NCBI GenBank assembly: GCA_023428245.1
Contig: JAEYYX010000011.1
Location: 12,842-76,841 of the forward strand
Direction: 5' to 3'
Length of the DNA: 64,000 bases
Source of the DNA: Pseudomonadota bacterium
GTDB taxonomy: Bacteria; Myxococcota_A; Polyangia; Polyangiales; Polyangiaceae
This document shows, piece after piece, positions 18,555 to 27,716 of the stretch. A program made the position numbers and the translations under genes. The notes below the pieces were generated by a model. That model was not told where the DNA came from and searched no databases. It worked only from the letters and a program-made list of their open reading frames with translations. Position 1 is the first letter of the stretch. Each line of letters begins with the position of its first letter.

Positions 18555-20297
18555 TCATTCGCTCAAGTCACGCACCCAAATCTGGCCGCGCCCTTCGGTT
18601 TCCACGCCGAAGGTCTGACTCCTCGAATAAAAAGCCACGGTCTTTCCGTCGTCGGAGATGGTGCCGTCGGAAGAGTGGCCATCCGCTTCTTCGCCATGCA
18701 GCCCCACGCTCACACGGATCGTTCTCTTCCTCACGCGATCGCGCACGAACACGTCCGTCAGCTGGTTCGTGTCACCTTCCACGAGGTTCGTCGCCGAGGA
18801 CATGAACACCACGAAGCGACCGTTGCTCGAGACGCTGCGCTGGAAACCAGCAAAACTTGCCTCGTTCGCCTCACTTCCGGCATCCGTCACGCTGATCCGT
18901 TCGACGACACCCGTGCTCAAGTCGCGGATGAAAACATCCGACACACCGTTTTCGTCGCCCGGAACCAGGGTCGAAGAGAGGGAATGGAAAACCACGTAGC
19001 GCCCATCTCTGGAGATCGACGGGGCCGACGCGGAGCCATCATTGGATAGCATCGCCTGGGTGTAGCTGACGTACTCGGTGACATCGTTCTGGAGATCGCG
19101 GCGGTAGATATCGGAGAAATTGTCGGTCGCTCCACCGAAACCACTCCAAAGGGACGCGAAGACCAGGTAGCGCCCGTTCCCCGAGATATGGGGCGTGAAG
19201 CTCAAGGAGGATGCTGGGGTGCCGCTCTGGGTCCCATCGTTGTGCAGGTTGACGCGGGTCGTTGTCCCGGCCTCGATGTCCCGCAAGAACTGGTCAATGT
19301 AGTCGTTCGTGTCGTTTTCTACGAGGTTCGCCGCGAAGGAGTTGAACGCTACGCGATTGCCGTCGGCGGAAATCGTTGGGAACGCTGCGTAGCCTTGGCC
19401 ACCTTGGAGCTCACTTCCGTCGTAGGCCACACTCACCCGGATCGTCTCCCCCGTCTCCCGGTCGTGCCGGAACACATCAAGCTCCCCATTCGTATCGTCC
19501 GAGACCAAGTTGTTTGCGTAGGAAGAGAAGACGACATAACGGCCGTCCCCTGAGAGAGACGACGACGTGCTCCAGGAGTTCGCCTCCTCTCCTGCCGAGT
19601 TCACGCTGACTCGAGAGACCTTTCCCTCTTGGCGATCGAAGACGAAGATGTCGTGTGTTTCGTTTGCGTCGCCGAGGACAAGATCTGAGGCTTGCCCTTG
19701 GAATGAAACGAAGCGGCCGTCAGCGGAAAGTGCGGGATATTCCGAATAAGCGTCTCCCGCTTCATTCGACGAAGAGACACTAGCGAGGCGAATTCTGGGC
19801 ATGCAGACTTCGCCATCACCGACGAAGCCTGGTTCACAAGTGCATTTGTAGCTGCCCCGCGAGTTCTCACAGATGGCGTTCGCTCCGCAGGGATCCTCCT
19901 CTTTGCACTCATCGATATCGACGCACGCGGCCCCGTCTTCTTCGAAGCCTTCGTCACACTCGCAGCGCGCCTCGTCCTGCTCGCCCACGCAACTGGCGTA
20001 CCTCGGGCACTCTCCGCAGCGCCCGGCTCCGCCCTCGCCTCCGATGGCGAAGCCCCCCGTCGACGGACCCGCGCCTCCAGTGGACGAACTCGCCCCCCCC
20101 GCCGCGCTCGCCCCGCCGCCGCCCGACCTGCCGCCTGTCGATCCTGTGCGTCCTCCCGAAGCCTGACGTCCGCCCGCTCCATCTTCCGGACCCGCGCCCG
20201 CGGCGTCATCGCTCACGGCGAGTCCGGGCGAACAAGCGCCCCAAAAAGAAGGAATCACCAATAAAGCAAAGAACAAAGGTCGTAAGCGCCGCATCAA
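18555..20297 (-). CDS. EGF/PD40-propeller surface protein (paralogue 3)
   Basis: A 580-aa first gene of the array. It has the same architecture as its neighbours: signal peptide (PSFWGAC), Gly/Ala/Ser spacer to about residue 90, EGF-like modules (CECDEGFEEDGAACVDIDEC, calcium-binding type) and seven PD40 repeats. The three copies share order and length but differ in sequence throughout, so the duplication is not recent. Gaps between copies are 162 and 82 bp, compatible with one transcript. No other known gene is linked, so ligand and role are unknown. Confidence 0.83.
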   Translation of the reverse strand: MMRRLRPLFFALLVIPSFWGACSPGLAVSDDAAGAGPEDGAGGRQASGGRTGSTGGRSGGGGASAAGGASSSTGGAGPSTGGFAIGGEGGAGRCGECPRYASCVGEQDEARCECDEGFEEDGAACVDIDECKEEDPCGANAICENSRGSYKCTCEPGFVGDGEVCMPRIRLASVSSSNEAGDAYSEYPALSADGRFVSFQGQASDLVLGDANETHDIFVFDRQEGKVSRVSVNSAGEEANSWSTSSSLSGDGRYVVFSSYANNLVSDDTNGELDVFRHDRETGETIRVSVAYDGSELQGGQGYAAFPTISADGNRVAFNSFAANLVENDTNDYIDQFLRDIEAGTTTRVNLHNDGTQSGTPASSLSFTPHISGNGRYLVFASLWSGFGGATDNFSDIYRRDLQNDVTEYVSYTQAMLSNDGSASAPSISRDGRYVVFHSLSSTLVPGDENGVSDVFIRDLSTGVVERISVTDAGSEANEASFAGFQRSVSSNGRFVVFMSSATNLVEGDTNQLTDVFVRDRVRKRTIRVSVGLHGEEADGHSSDGTISDDGKTVAFYSRSQTFGVETEGRGQIWVRDLSE

Positions 20298-20409
20298 AGC
20301 TGACTTCTCTACAGCTCAAAAATGGAGGAGGCGCAACGTTTCCCACCGCTCACGCGCTCGTCAGCGCCGAAAGAACCCTTCGCGTTTCAGTCTGAGCGAA
20401 CGGCGCGGC

Positions 20410-22035
20410 TCAAGACTCGTGCCCGGGCAAGCCTTTCAGACAGGCTGTGCGCCGCTCGTTTCCGCGCAGAAACAATTCTGCCGATTCCTTGCCCGCCTCC
20501 GGAGTGAGACCGAGCTCCTCAGCGACAATTTCTCCCGCTCGCCGCGCGCAAAGTTTCCCACCGCAGGGGCCGAGACCGAGTCGCGTCCGGCGCGCTACGT
20601 CATCCACCGACCGCGCCCATTCATGGCGGACCGTGGCCCGGATCTCCGCTTCCGTCACCGGCTCACAAGGACATACTACTTCGGCCGACAGCGCTCCGCG
20701 CTTCATTTCCTCGGCCAAGGGCAAGGCGCGCGAGCCGTGACGCGCGATGAGGCGCTTTTCGGTGAGTGCGTCGATACCCGAAAGTCCCTGGAGCTTTCCT
20801 GGAGGAACCGGCTCCTCGCCCCCTGGCAGGGGTACAAGGTGCGTTCGGCAGGGCACATTCGTACCTAGCCAGAGGGAAACAATGTCAGCCGTTTCCTCCG
20901 CGAACAATCGATAGCTCGCGAGCTTTCCGCCGACCATCGAAAATAGCCCCGCTTTCCCGTACCGCTCATGATCGACGATCCTATGGTCGCGGCTGAGCGC
21001 ATCCTCAGGGACCCCCCAAGCGTAGAGCGTGGGGCGCAGCCCTGCCCAAGTACCGATCGGACGCGCCGCGCGCACCGCGGGAAACACGCGCTCGATGGCC
21101 TGATACAGGTATCGAACCTCGTCGAGCGTGGCGACAACGTCATCGAGGTCACCGAAATAGTCGTCGTCGGTCGTCCCGAGCACGCTCATGTTCTGCCAGG
21201 GCAGAAGGAAGACCTGACGCCCATCGATCGCGTCGGTTACAATCGCGAAATTCGAGAGCTTGCGATCCAAGTAGACGTGGATGCCTTTCCCGGGGCGCAC
21301 ACGGATCCCTTCGTCGGAGGTGCCAAAGAGCTCGGCCGTCTTTCCTGACCAGGCGCCCGTCGCGTTCACGATCGCTCTTGAGGATAACATCGTCTCTCTG
21401 CCATCGGGTCCCTCGACCTCGAGGCCCCTCACCTTGCCGCCGCCGTCAGTGACGAGCCCAACGGCGCGGTAGCCCACGAAAATGGCTGCGCCGAGCTGCT
21501 CGGCATGGAGAGCATTCGCCACGCACAGTCTCACTCCATCGAGGCCCCACTCGTCGAAGGTGATCGCACCCACCGCGGGAACGAGCCCCGGCTCAAGCGC
21601 GTGCACCTCATCTCTACCGAAGCAGAGGTGAGGATGGCTGCGCTTCAGATCTTGATATCGATCGTAGGCGCGAAAAAACCCGTCATAGGTCAAGAGCTTC
21701 AGCTCTGCACCACGCTCCTCGGGCAACACCGGCATCAAAAACGGCACCCGAAACAACATGTGCGGAGCGATCTTCTGGATGTATCCGGAGTCCAAGCAGG
21801 AGCTGATCGTCACCTCGGGCGTCTTCAAGAGATAGCGAGGGCCCCCATGGATCATCCCGCTCGAGTTTCCACTCGCGCCGACGGCAAGGTCTTGTTTTTC
21901 GACGAGAGCAACCTTGAGGCCGCGCAGCGCAAAGTCACGGGCAATACCCGTGCCGTTGACGCCTCCGCCGACAACGACCACGTCGAAACTGGTCTCCGAT
22001 CCCGGCGCGCGGTTCACCGCTCGAGGGTAGATCAC
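20410..22035 (-). CDS. FAD-dependent glycerol-3-phosphate dehydrogenase (GlpA-like)
   Basis: A 541-aa flavoprotein that oxidises glycerol-3-phosphate to dihydroxyacetone phosphate at the membrane. The FAD-binding motif VVVGGGVNGTGIARDFALRG is at residues about 19-38, followed by the DAO-type fold. The C-terminus has a BFD-like 2Fe-2S domain (CPCEPVTEAEI, then LGPCGGKLC), as in E. coli GlpA (similar length) rather than GlpD. No glpB or glpC lies beside it, so the electron route is unclear. It is divergent from the gene at 22131. Confidence 0.9.
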   Translation of the reverse strand: MIYPRAVNRAPGSETSFDVVVVGGGVNGTGIARDFALRGLKVALVEKQDLAVGASGNSSGMIHGGPRYLLKTPEVTISSCLDSGYIQKIAPHMLFRVPFLMPVLPEERGAELKLLTYDGFFRAYDRYQDLKRSHPHLCFGRDEVHALEPGLVPAVGAITFDEWGLDGVRLCVANALHAEQLGAAIFVGYRAVGLVTDGGGKVRGLEVEGPDGRETMLSSRAIVNATGAWSGKTAELFGTSDEGIRVRPGKGIHVYLDRKLSNFAIVTDAIDGRQVFLLPWQNMSVLGTTDDDYFGDLDDVVATLDEVRYLYQAIERVFPAVRAARPIGTWAGLRPTLYAWGVPEDALSRDHRIVDHERYGKAGLFSMVGGKLASYRLFAEETADIVSLWLGTNVPCRTHLVPLPGGEEPVPPGKLQGLSGIDALTEKRLIARHGSRALPLAEEMKRGALSAEVVCPCEPVTEAEIRATVRHEWARSVDDVARRTRLGLGPCGGKLCARRAGEIVAEELGLTPEAGKESAELFLRGNERRTACLKGLPGHES

Positions 22036-22130
22036 ATCGCCGAAATGCTACAGCTGCCCGAGCCCTATGCCCCCGGTGTAGTCAAACATTTGGCCCGGAG
22101 GCGCGGCTTCCTGTAGCGAGGGGAGACGAG

Positions 22131-22613
22131 ATGGGTACTTCTGAAGCTCGACGGAGAGAAACCTCCCGCCGCGCGGCCCTGGGCCTGTTGGCGCTCTCTG
22201 GGACTTGGACGCTCTTCGAAGGGACGGCACAGGCGACAGGCGATCGTCCCGGATTCCACATCAATCAGGTAACCCTGCCCGCCGGGCTCCCGAGAGACGC
22301 GGAACTCCGCAAATATCTCGAACGAGCCATCAAGCTCGCCGCCCGCAAAGCAGACTTCGGCCTCGGCCCTCGAGGACGCGTAGAGGCACGCTTCGTACTG
22401 ACGGAGCTCAGCTACCACCGGGAAGGTTCGGTCCTCTCCGTCCACGGACGTCTCTCAGGACGACTTCCGAGCGGCCGCACCGCTGAAAGCGCCATTCATT
22501 TCGGCGGCAAACCGTCTGACGAGGCGCGGCTCACACGCCAAGTCCTCGATATCCTCGCGCGAGGCGTCGTGACCCGGCTCGCTGACCTCGAACGCAAGCG
22601 CCGCGGCCTCTGA
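22131..22613 (+). CDS. Hypothetical exported protein (possible Tat signal)
   Basis: A 160-aa protein with a good Shine-Dalgarno (GGGGAG, 6 nt before ATG). The N-terminus contains TSRRAALGLLAL, a twin-arginine-like signal with a cleavage region near AQA. The mature part has alternating strands (ARFVLTELSYHREGSVLSV) and a C-terminal helix. No family is recognised. It is followed 91 bp later by the 22705 gene and could share its transcript. Confidence 0.65.
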   Translation: MGTSEARRRETSRRAALGLLALSGTWTLFEGTAQATGDRPGFHINQVTLPAGLPRDAELRKYLERAIKLAARKADFGLGPRGRVEARFVLTELSYHREGSVLSVHGRLSGRLPSGRTAESAIHFGGKPSDEARLTRQVLDILARGVVTRLADLERKRRGL

Positions 22614-22704
22614 GCCCCCGAGGCGGAGGGCCGGTCAGCCTGGAAAGTTCGCTCGCTGCCGCCTCGCCTGGCAAAGGCCCCTGTCCTCTGACAAAATCAG
22701 GACA

Positions 22705-23652
22705 GTGACCGAACTCCAGACCCGAGCGACGCCGCGCGTCGAACAACTGCTGACAGCTTACGCAGAAGCGAAAGCGCGCTACTCGAGCGAACTTGGAGAA
22801 CGTCGTCTGGTCTTTCCTGACGCGACTGACTTCCCCGACGTATTCGCGAGCGATGCTGCGAGCGCCGGGCGTCTTTTGGCCCGGATGCAGCACCACGCCG
22901 GGATGAGCGATATCCCGATCGCCCTGCGAGCCCTGCCCCTCGGGGCAGAGCTCGACGCTTCGAGCTGTTCCTCCGGAGCTTGCGCGCCGGTTCGTGCACC
23001 AAGCCCGCGAGATTTCGCCCGCGTGATCGACGAGGGTGATAGCTGGACGATCGGAGTTCCCGACGTCGAACTGCGTCATCCCATTCTGCTTACGACAGGT
23101 CTCGCTCGCGCGCTGGCGCTGATCTTCGTGCTTGAGACGGAGGAGCCCGGTGATGCTCCACCCACGCCGCTCCGCATCGAGCTCATCGCAGTGCTCCTCG
23201 GCTTCGGTGGACTCTTGCTTCAAGGGACCCACGTCTATCAGAAATCCTGTGCGGGCCCGCGCGTGGATCAGTTCACGCTCATGAACGTTGACGAAGCGGC
23301 CTTCCTGACCGCGCTCATGGCCCTCGACACCGGCTCGAATCTCGGCCGATTGAACTCCGCCGTCGAAGTGACCCAGCGCGCCGCGCTCAGCTCAGCAGAG
23401 GACACGCTCCGTCTTTACCCGAGCTTCCTCCGCCGATTGCAGCTCGATCCCGAAGCCGCCGCCGCCTTCCCGCCCGAGCCCGAAGCGCCCAAGGGCCTCC
23501 TCGGCCGCCTCCTCGATCGCGTCCGCGGCACCCGCGACGAGGCGGACGATTTCGTCGCCTTCGAGAAAGGGCTCCCCGCAAAGCCTCAGCCGAAGGCACT
23601 TCCCCCGCGCCCGAGCCAGGACATCATCGACCTCGTCAAGAGTGAGTTGTGA
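22705..23652 (+). CDS. Hypothetical protein upstream of pgpA
   Basis: A 315-aa soluble protein starting at GTG 22705. It has no recognised domain. Notable stretches are a Cys pair (SSCSSGAC, about residues 92-99), a conserved-looking core (LLLQGTHVYQKSCAGPRVDQF) split across two lines of alpha-helix, and a Pro/Ala linker before the C-terminal IIDLVKSEL. Its TGA overlaps the GTG of pgpA, so the pair is co-translated. A link to lipid metabolism is only contextual. Confidence 0.65.
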   Translation: MTELQTRATPRVEQLLTAYAEAKARYSSELGERRLVFPDATDFPDVFASDAASAGRLLARMQHHAGMSDIPIALRALPLGAELDASSCSSGACAPVRAPSPRDFARVIDEGDSWTIGVPDVELRHPILLTTGLARALALIFVLETEEPGDAPPTPLRIELIAVLLGFGGLLLQGTHVYQKSCAGPRVDQFTLMNVDEAAFLTALMALDTGSNLGRLNSAVEVTQRAALSSAEDTLRLYPSFLRRLQLDPEAAAAFPPEPEAPKGLLGRLLDRVRGTRDEADDFVAFEKGLPAKPQPKALPPRPSQDIIDLVKSEL

Positions 23653-24134
23653 ATCAGGCCTCGCGCGACAAGAGCGCATGGCTTTGGCTTGGGATCGCCG
23701 AGTGGTTTGGGTCGGGACGCTTGCCGAAAGCCCCCGGGACCTTCGGTTCCGTCGGAGCCCTTCCTCTCGCCTGGTTTCTCGGTCGCTTTGACCTTGCAGT
23801 CTATTGGGTCATCACGATCGGCTTGGTTCTGCTCGGGACACTCGCCGCTCACCGGGCGAGCGCGATCCGCGGGGAAAAAGACCCCCAGAGCGTCGTCATC
23901 GATGAGGTCGCCGGGGTCCTACTGGCCTTCGGGTTCGTGACAGAGGGCCCTCTCTGGGCTCAAGGGATCGCGTTCCTCTTGTTCCGCCTCTTCGACATCA
24001 CAAAGCCCGGACCCATCTTCCACGTCCAAAATCTCAAGCCGACCGGGCTCGGGATCATGGCCGACGACGTGCTCGCGGGGCTCTTGGCCGGGCTTCTGGC
24101 TCTTGTCGCGGCCCATTTGCCCGGCCTTCTCTAA
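23649..24134 (+). CDS. pgpA: Phosphatidylglycerophosphatase A
   Basis: A 161-aa inner-membrane enzyme that removes phosphate from phosphatidylglycerol phosphate to make phosphatidylglycerol. The family signatures GSGRLPKAPGTFGS, VIDEVAG and FDITKPGPI are present, with about four membrane segments. GTG 23649 overlaps the upstream stop as GTGA. It converges on the lipoprotein gene at 24144 with 9 bp between. Confidence 0.93.
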   Translation: MNQASRDKSAWLWLGIAEWFGSGRLPKAPGTFGSVGALPLAWFLGRFDLAVYWVITIGLVLLGTLAAHRASAIRGEKDPQSVVIDEVAGVLLAFGFVTEGPLWAQGIAFLLFRLFDITKPGPIFHVQNLKPTGLGIMADDVLAGLLAGLLALVAAHLPGLL

Positions 24135-24143
24135 GACGTCGCC

Positions 24144-25301
24144 TTACTCAGCCTCGAGCAGCGTTCCGCAATAGGTCCGGCAGCGCGTCGTCGTACAGCC
24201 GCAGGTCGGATCAGTCTTCTTCTTCTCGAGCAACTCACGCATCTCCTCGACGGTGATGCCCGCAATGCGCTCGACCTTCTTCATCGTATCGCCCGCCCGC
24301 TTCTGCTTCGGCGTGCGCGGATCTGTCTCTTTTCCGTCCGCCTCAGCGCAGCAGCGGAAGCTCAAGTAGTAATAGTAGAAGCCCTCATCGTGGGTATAGA
24401 TCTTCGGACGGCACTGATTTCGGACGCCCTTGTACCAAGGGCCTCCGGTCGTCACGCTGTCGAAATGAGCGCCTTTCCCTGAGAATGTCTCGCTCGCCGC
24501 AATTTCGTCGGCGTTCCCTGGCAGGTCATAGACGCCGAAGTCGCTCTTGCAGCCTGTCTCCCCGCTCGGTTGCGCCTTGTAGAGTCGACGCAGCTCTTTC
24601 GGATCACGCGCAGCGATCTTCTTCATGTTCGGCGAGTCCCAGGGCTCGTCGCCGTGGCACTTGGTGGCGTCGCGGGTGAGTCCGTAGGGGAAAGGATCCA
24701 TCTCGGGACCTTCACAGGCAAAGGTCCATTCGCTCTCCGTGCAGAGGCGCTTCCCCACCGCCGCGCATTTCACCTGCGCTTGGTGGAACCGATTCATCAC
24801 TTCGGGATTCTCTCCCTTCTTGTTCGGCCACTCATAGCGGTCGATACAGAAGCGCTTCTTCACGAGCTTCCCCTTGCAGGTCGCCTCGGGAGAAAACTCT
24901 TCGCAGACGCGCTTCTTGTTCTGCTCCGCGTACCACTCGCGCTTGCACTCGCGCTCGACGGCCTCGATGTCCGGCTGGCCTCCGCCCGGCGTGTTGCCAA
25001 ACTCGTCAGGCTCATGGAGATTCGAGCTCGCTGTGCAGTAGTCGCCCTCGACGTAGACCATCTCGGGAGGACAGTGAGCCGGTTCGTCCTTCTTCGCTTC
25101 GCGCTTCTTCGCTTCCTTGGGCTCGGCGGCAGGCGCGGGAGTCTTCTTCTCTCCTGACTTCGCTGACGCTTTCGTGGATGCGCGCGCCGGGGGCGCCTTG
25201 TCATTTTTCGCGGGAGGCGCAGACGCCTGCGGCGAAGCCGCGCAGGAAGAAAAGCTCACGGCGACGCCCAGCAGAAAAATGCCCCATGAAACGAGCTTCA
25301 T
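24144..25301 (-). CDS. FGE/SUMF1-like lipoprotein, Cys-rich
   Basis: A 385-aa lipoprotein (lipobox SFSSC, about residue 20) with a long Lys/Ala/Pro linker to residue about 75. The folded part resembles the formylglycine-generating-enzyme fold: VKKRFCIDRYEWPN, GKRLCTESEWTFACEG, SDFGVYDLPGNADEI and YYLSFRCCAEADG. Extra cysteines occur before and after, including CGCTTTRCRTYCG at the C-terminus. These proteins are abundant in myxobacteria as surface lipoproteins. Oxidase activity is not implied. Confidence 0.8.
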   Translation of the reverse strand: MKLVSWGIFLLGVAVSFSSCAASPQASAPPAKNDKAPPARASTKASAKSGEKKTPAPAAEPKEAKKREAKKDEPAHCPPEMVYVEGDYCTASSNLHEPDEFGNTPGGGQPDIEAVERECKREWYAEQNKKRVCEEFSPEATCKGKLVKKRFCIDRYEWPNKKGENPEVMNRFHQAQVKCAAVGKRLCTESEWTFACEGPEMDPFPYGLTRDATKCHGDEPWDSPNMKKIAARDPKELRRLYKAQPSGETGCKSDFGVYDLPGNADEIAASETFSGKGAHFDSVTTGGPWYKGVRNQCRPKIYTHDEGFYYYYLSFRCCAEADGKETDPRTPKQKRAGDTMKKVERIAGITVEEMRELLEKKKTDPTCGCTTTRCRTYCGTLLEAE

Positions 25302-25347
25302 GGGGCATGGGATTGTCAGAGCCTCAACGAAAAGGCAAGGCGCGGGC

Positions 25348-26163
25348 TCATTCCGCCGGTTCAGGGAACGCGATCGGCTCCGCTTGACCTTCGCGGCTCG
25401 GCGCGGGGTAGCGCATACGCTGCGGGCTCGTGATCTCGATCACGCCCATGGCTGCGAGCGCTCGCATGACTAACCATGCCGGATCGATCTCGAACCAACG
25501 CGCCGCAAACTTCGGAGCCATACCGAACTTGTGGTGGTTGTTCTGGAAGAGCTCACCCATCGTCAAAAAGTCAATCGGCAGCATGTTCACCGATTTGTCG
25601 CCGTTGTCGAAGTTCCGGTAGCCGTACTTGTGACCGCACCAGTTCACGATCGCCCCATGGATCGGACCCATCAAGAAATGGGCCGGGAGCAGAACGAGAA
25701 CCCAGAGCGGAGCGCCCAAGGCCACAATCGCGTAGGCATAGAACGCGACGTAGAGAGCGCACCAAGCGAGACGCCCTAACCAGTTCTGGCTCAGGCGATC
25801 GAGAGCGGGCCAGGAGGGAACGCCGCCGTCGAAACGGGGTTCAGGATCGACGCGGTAGTATGCGTAGCCATCGTAGGCAGTGCGCGTGACGAGCATCATC
25901 TCGACCACGTTCGGGAAGAAGTGGGGGCTGTGCGGATCTTTCTCGGTATCGGAGTAAGCGTGATGCATCCGATGCAAGATCGCGTATCCGCGCGGGTGGA
26001 GGAAACTCGGTCCCTGGCAGATGTAAGTGAGGAGGTAGAAGAACTTCTCCACACGCGGGCTCATCGAGAACATGCGATGAGCTCCGTAGCGGTGCAGGAA
26101 GAAGGTCTGGCAGAAGACGCTCAGCTGCCAATGCAAAACGAAGAATACGAGGACCGCAGTCAT
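25348..26163 (-). CDS. Acyl-CoA desaturase (delta-9 type)
   Basis: A 271-aa membrane di-iron enzyme that introduces a double bond in acyl chains. Histidine boxes are HRYGAH (about residue 24), HRMHH (about 65) and NNHH (about 212, preceded by Q where many homologues have H, as in the QNNHH subset). Hydrophobic pairs lie between the boxes. It adjusts membrane fluidity and may use phospholipid or CoA-bound substrates. The neighbours 24144 and 26178 lie on the same strand but their products are unrelated. Confidence 0.9.
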   Translation of the reverse strand: MTAVLVFFVLHWQLSVFCQTFFLHRYGAHRMFSMSPRVEKFFYLLTYICQGPSFLHPRGYAILHRMHHAYSDTEKDPHSPHFFPNVVEMMLVTRTAYDGYAYYRVDPEPRFDGGVPSWPALDRLSQNWLGRLAWCALYVAFYAYAIVALGAPLWVLVLLPAHFLMGPIHGAIVNWCGHKYGYRNFDNGDKSVNMLPIDFLTMGELFQNNHHKFGMAPKFAARWFEIDPAWLVMRALAAMGVIEITSPQRMRYPAPSREGQAEPIAFPEPAE

Positions 26164-26177
26164 AGACCGCGGGAAAG

Positions 26178-27143
26178 CTAGCGGACCCCCGCGTAGAGCG
26201 GTGTCACCATTTCGTCATTTGAGGGCCCCTCACCAAGGAAGTCCCCGACAGCGCGGCGGACCGCCAAGAGCCGAACCGCGGCCAGGTCGAAGTCCTCCGC
26301 CGCTCCCTGGGTCCCTAAGAAAAGTTGTGGAACATTCAGCAGTTCGGCCTCAGGAGCCCGAGCGCTGACCTGCCCCCTTTGGAGCGGCTGCGCCCGGAGC
26401 GGACCGGCCTCGGGCAGGCTCGTCCGAAGCTCCTCTCTGAGCCCCTCGCCGAGAGGGATCTCCGGGGTCGACCTGTAGAGCTTGAGCTCCCAACCCCCGA
26501 GCGGCCCGAGGTAAAGCACCCCGGAGGCGCCCGTGAGATCTCCGAACTCCGCAGGGAGCCCCGAGGAGACCTCAGCGCGACCCACGAGCACGAAGCGGAC
26601 GCTCCGCGCGAGGTTCGCCCGACCGAGCATGTGCACCAGCTCAAGCCACCCTGCTGCCTCGAGAGCGCCTCCTGCCGCTTCCCACGTCTCCTCACCCTGC
26701 TCCGAGACAAGACGCGGCCACAGTGAGTCGTAGGAGGCAAGCACGAGCCAAGGTGGCGTCGACCTGTCCCGCCCGATCACCGAGACCGAGAAGGAATGAA
26801 ACACGACACCATTGAGCTCCGTCGTCGCGCGCTCGACCGGTATGCCCTCGGACTCGAGGGTGCTTGTGATGTACTCGACGCTCTCGAGCAGCTCCCAGGG
26901 GTGGTCCCCATCCCGAGCCCCGTGGCGACGAAAGGTATCGGTGTGATGGCGGAGCGCAGCCGAGAGTCGACGCTCGTCTTCGTCGAGTTCAAGGCGAGCC
27001 GGAGGCGGAGTGCTCTCCGAGGCCTCGGGAGCCTCCCGGGGCGTCACTTGAGCCCCACCTGCCCCAGCGCAGCCCGGCGACGCTGCCAGGGACAGCAGAA
27101 AGGTCGCCGCAAGAAGAAAATCGCGTCGTTCTGAGAGGCCCAT
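26178..27143 (-). CDS. M28-like peptidase-fold lipoprotein, ligands missing
   Basis: A 321-aa lipoprotein starting at ATG 27143 (signal FLLAATFLLSLAASPGC). The order of strands resembles M28 aminopeptidases, but where these have a metal-binding HYD and D-N motif it shows LASYDSLWPRL and AAGGALEAAGWLELV. Metal ligands therefore appear lost, and the protein may be a non-catalytic relative. Upstream extension to 27503 lies antisense to purE and is rejected. Divergent from purE with 39 bp between. Confidence 0.6.
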   Translation of the reverse strand: MGLSERRDFLLAATFLLSLAASPGCAGAGGAQVTPREAPEASESTPPPARLELDEDERRLSAALRHHTDTFRRHGARDGDHPWELLESVEYITSTLESEGIPVERATTELNGVVFHSFSVSVIGRDRSTPPWLVLASYDSLWPRLVSEQGEETWEAAGGALEAAGWLELVHMLGRANLARSVRFVLVGRAEVSSGLPAEFGDLTGASGVLYLGPLGGWELKLYRSTPEIPLGEGLREELRTSLPEAGPLRAQPLQRGQVSARAPEAELLNVPQLFLGTQGAAEDFDLAAVRLLAVRRAVGDFLGEGPSNDEMVTPLYAGVR

Positions 27144-27182
27144 GGGAGCCCGAGACGATAGGCCGCCCGCTGCTTGAGTGGA

Positions 27183-27716
27183 ATGGGGAGCCTGGTTAGA
27201 GTCGCCTCCTTGAACCAGAAAGCTTCCCCCCTCGTCGGCGTGATCATGGGGTCCCAGAGCGACTGGGAGACCATGCGACATACCGCGGAGACGTTGGAAT
27301 CGCTTGGGGTCCCCTTCGAGACTCGAGTCGTCTCCGCGCACCGCACGCCCGACCTTCTCTTTTCCTACGCCGAGAGCGCGATCGAGCGCGGCCTTGAGGT
27401 GATCGTGGCAGGCGCCGGTGGTGCTGCGCACCTGCCGGGCATGGTCGCCGCCAAGACGCGTTTGCCGGTGCTCGGCGTCCCAGTGCAGAGTAAGACGCTC
27501 CAAGGCGTCGACTCTCTCCTCTCGATCGTCCAGATGCCCGCGGGTGTCCCTGTCGGCACTCTGGCGATCGGAAAGGCGGGCGCGGTGAACGCGGCTCTCC
27601 TCGCAGCCGCGATCTGCGCGCGAGGACGCCCCGAGTTCGAGACAGCCTTGGACGATTTCCGCGCCGATCAGACGCGCCGTGTCCTCGAGGGTCCTTCAGG
27701 CCCTGCATCGTCATGA
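27183..27716 (+). CDS. purE: N5-carboxyaminoimidazole ribonucleotide mutase
   Basis: A 177-aa class I PurE. It moves the carboxyl group of N5-CAIR to give CAIR in purine synthesis. The signatures GVIMGSQSDWETM and VVSAHRTPD (active-site His) and the glycine-rich AGAGGAAHLPGM are seen. Start ATG 27183 is favoured over TTG 27174. The ATGA overlap with purK indicates coupling. Confidence 0.95.
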   Translation: MGSLVRVASLNQKASPLVGVIMGSQSDWETMRHTAETLESLGVPFETRVVSAHRTPDLLFSYAESAIERGLEVIVAGAGGAAHLPGMVAAKTRLPVLGVPVQSKTLQGVDSLLSIVQMPAGVPVGTLAIGKAGAVNAALLAAAICARGRPEFETALDDFRADQTRRVLEGPSGPASS

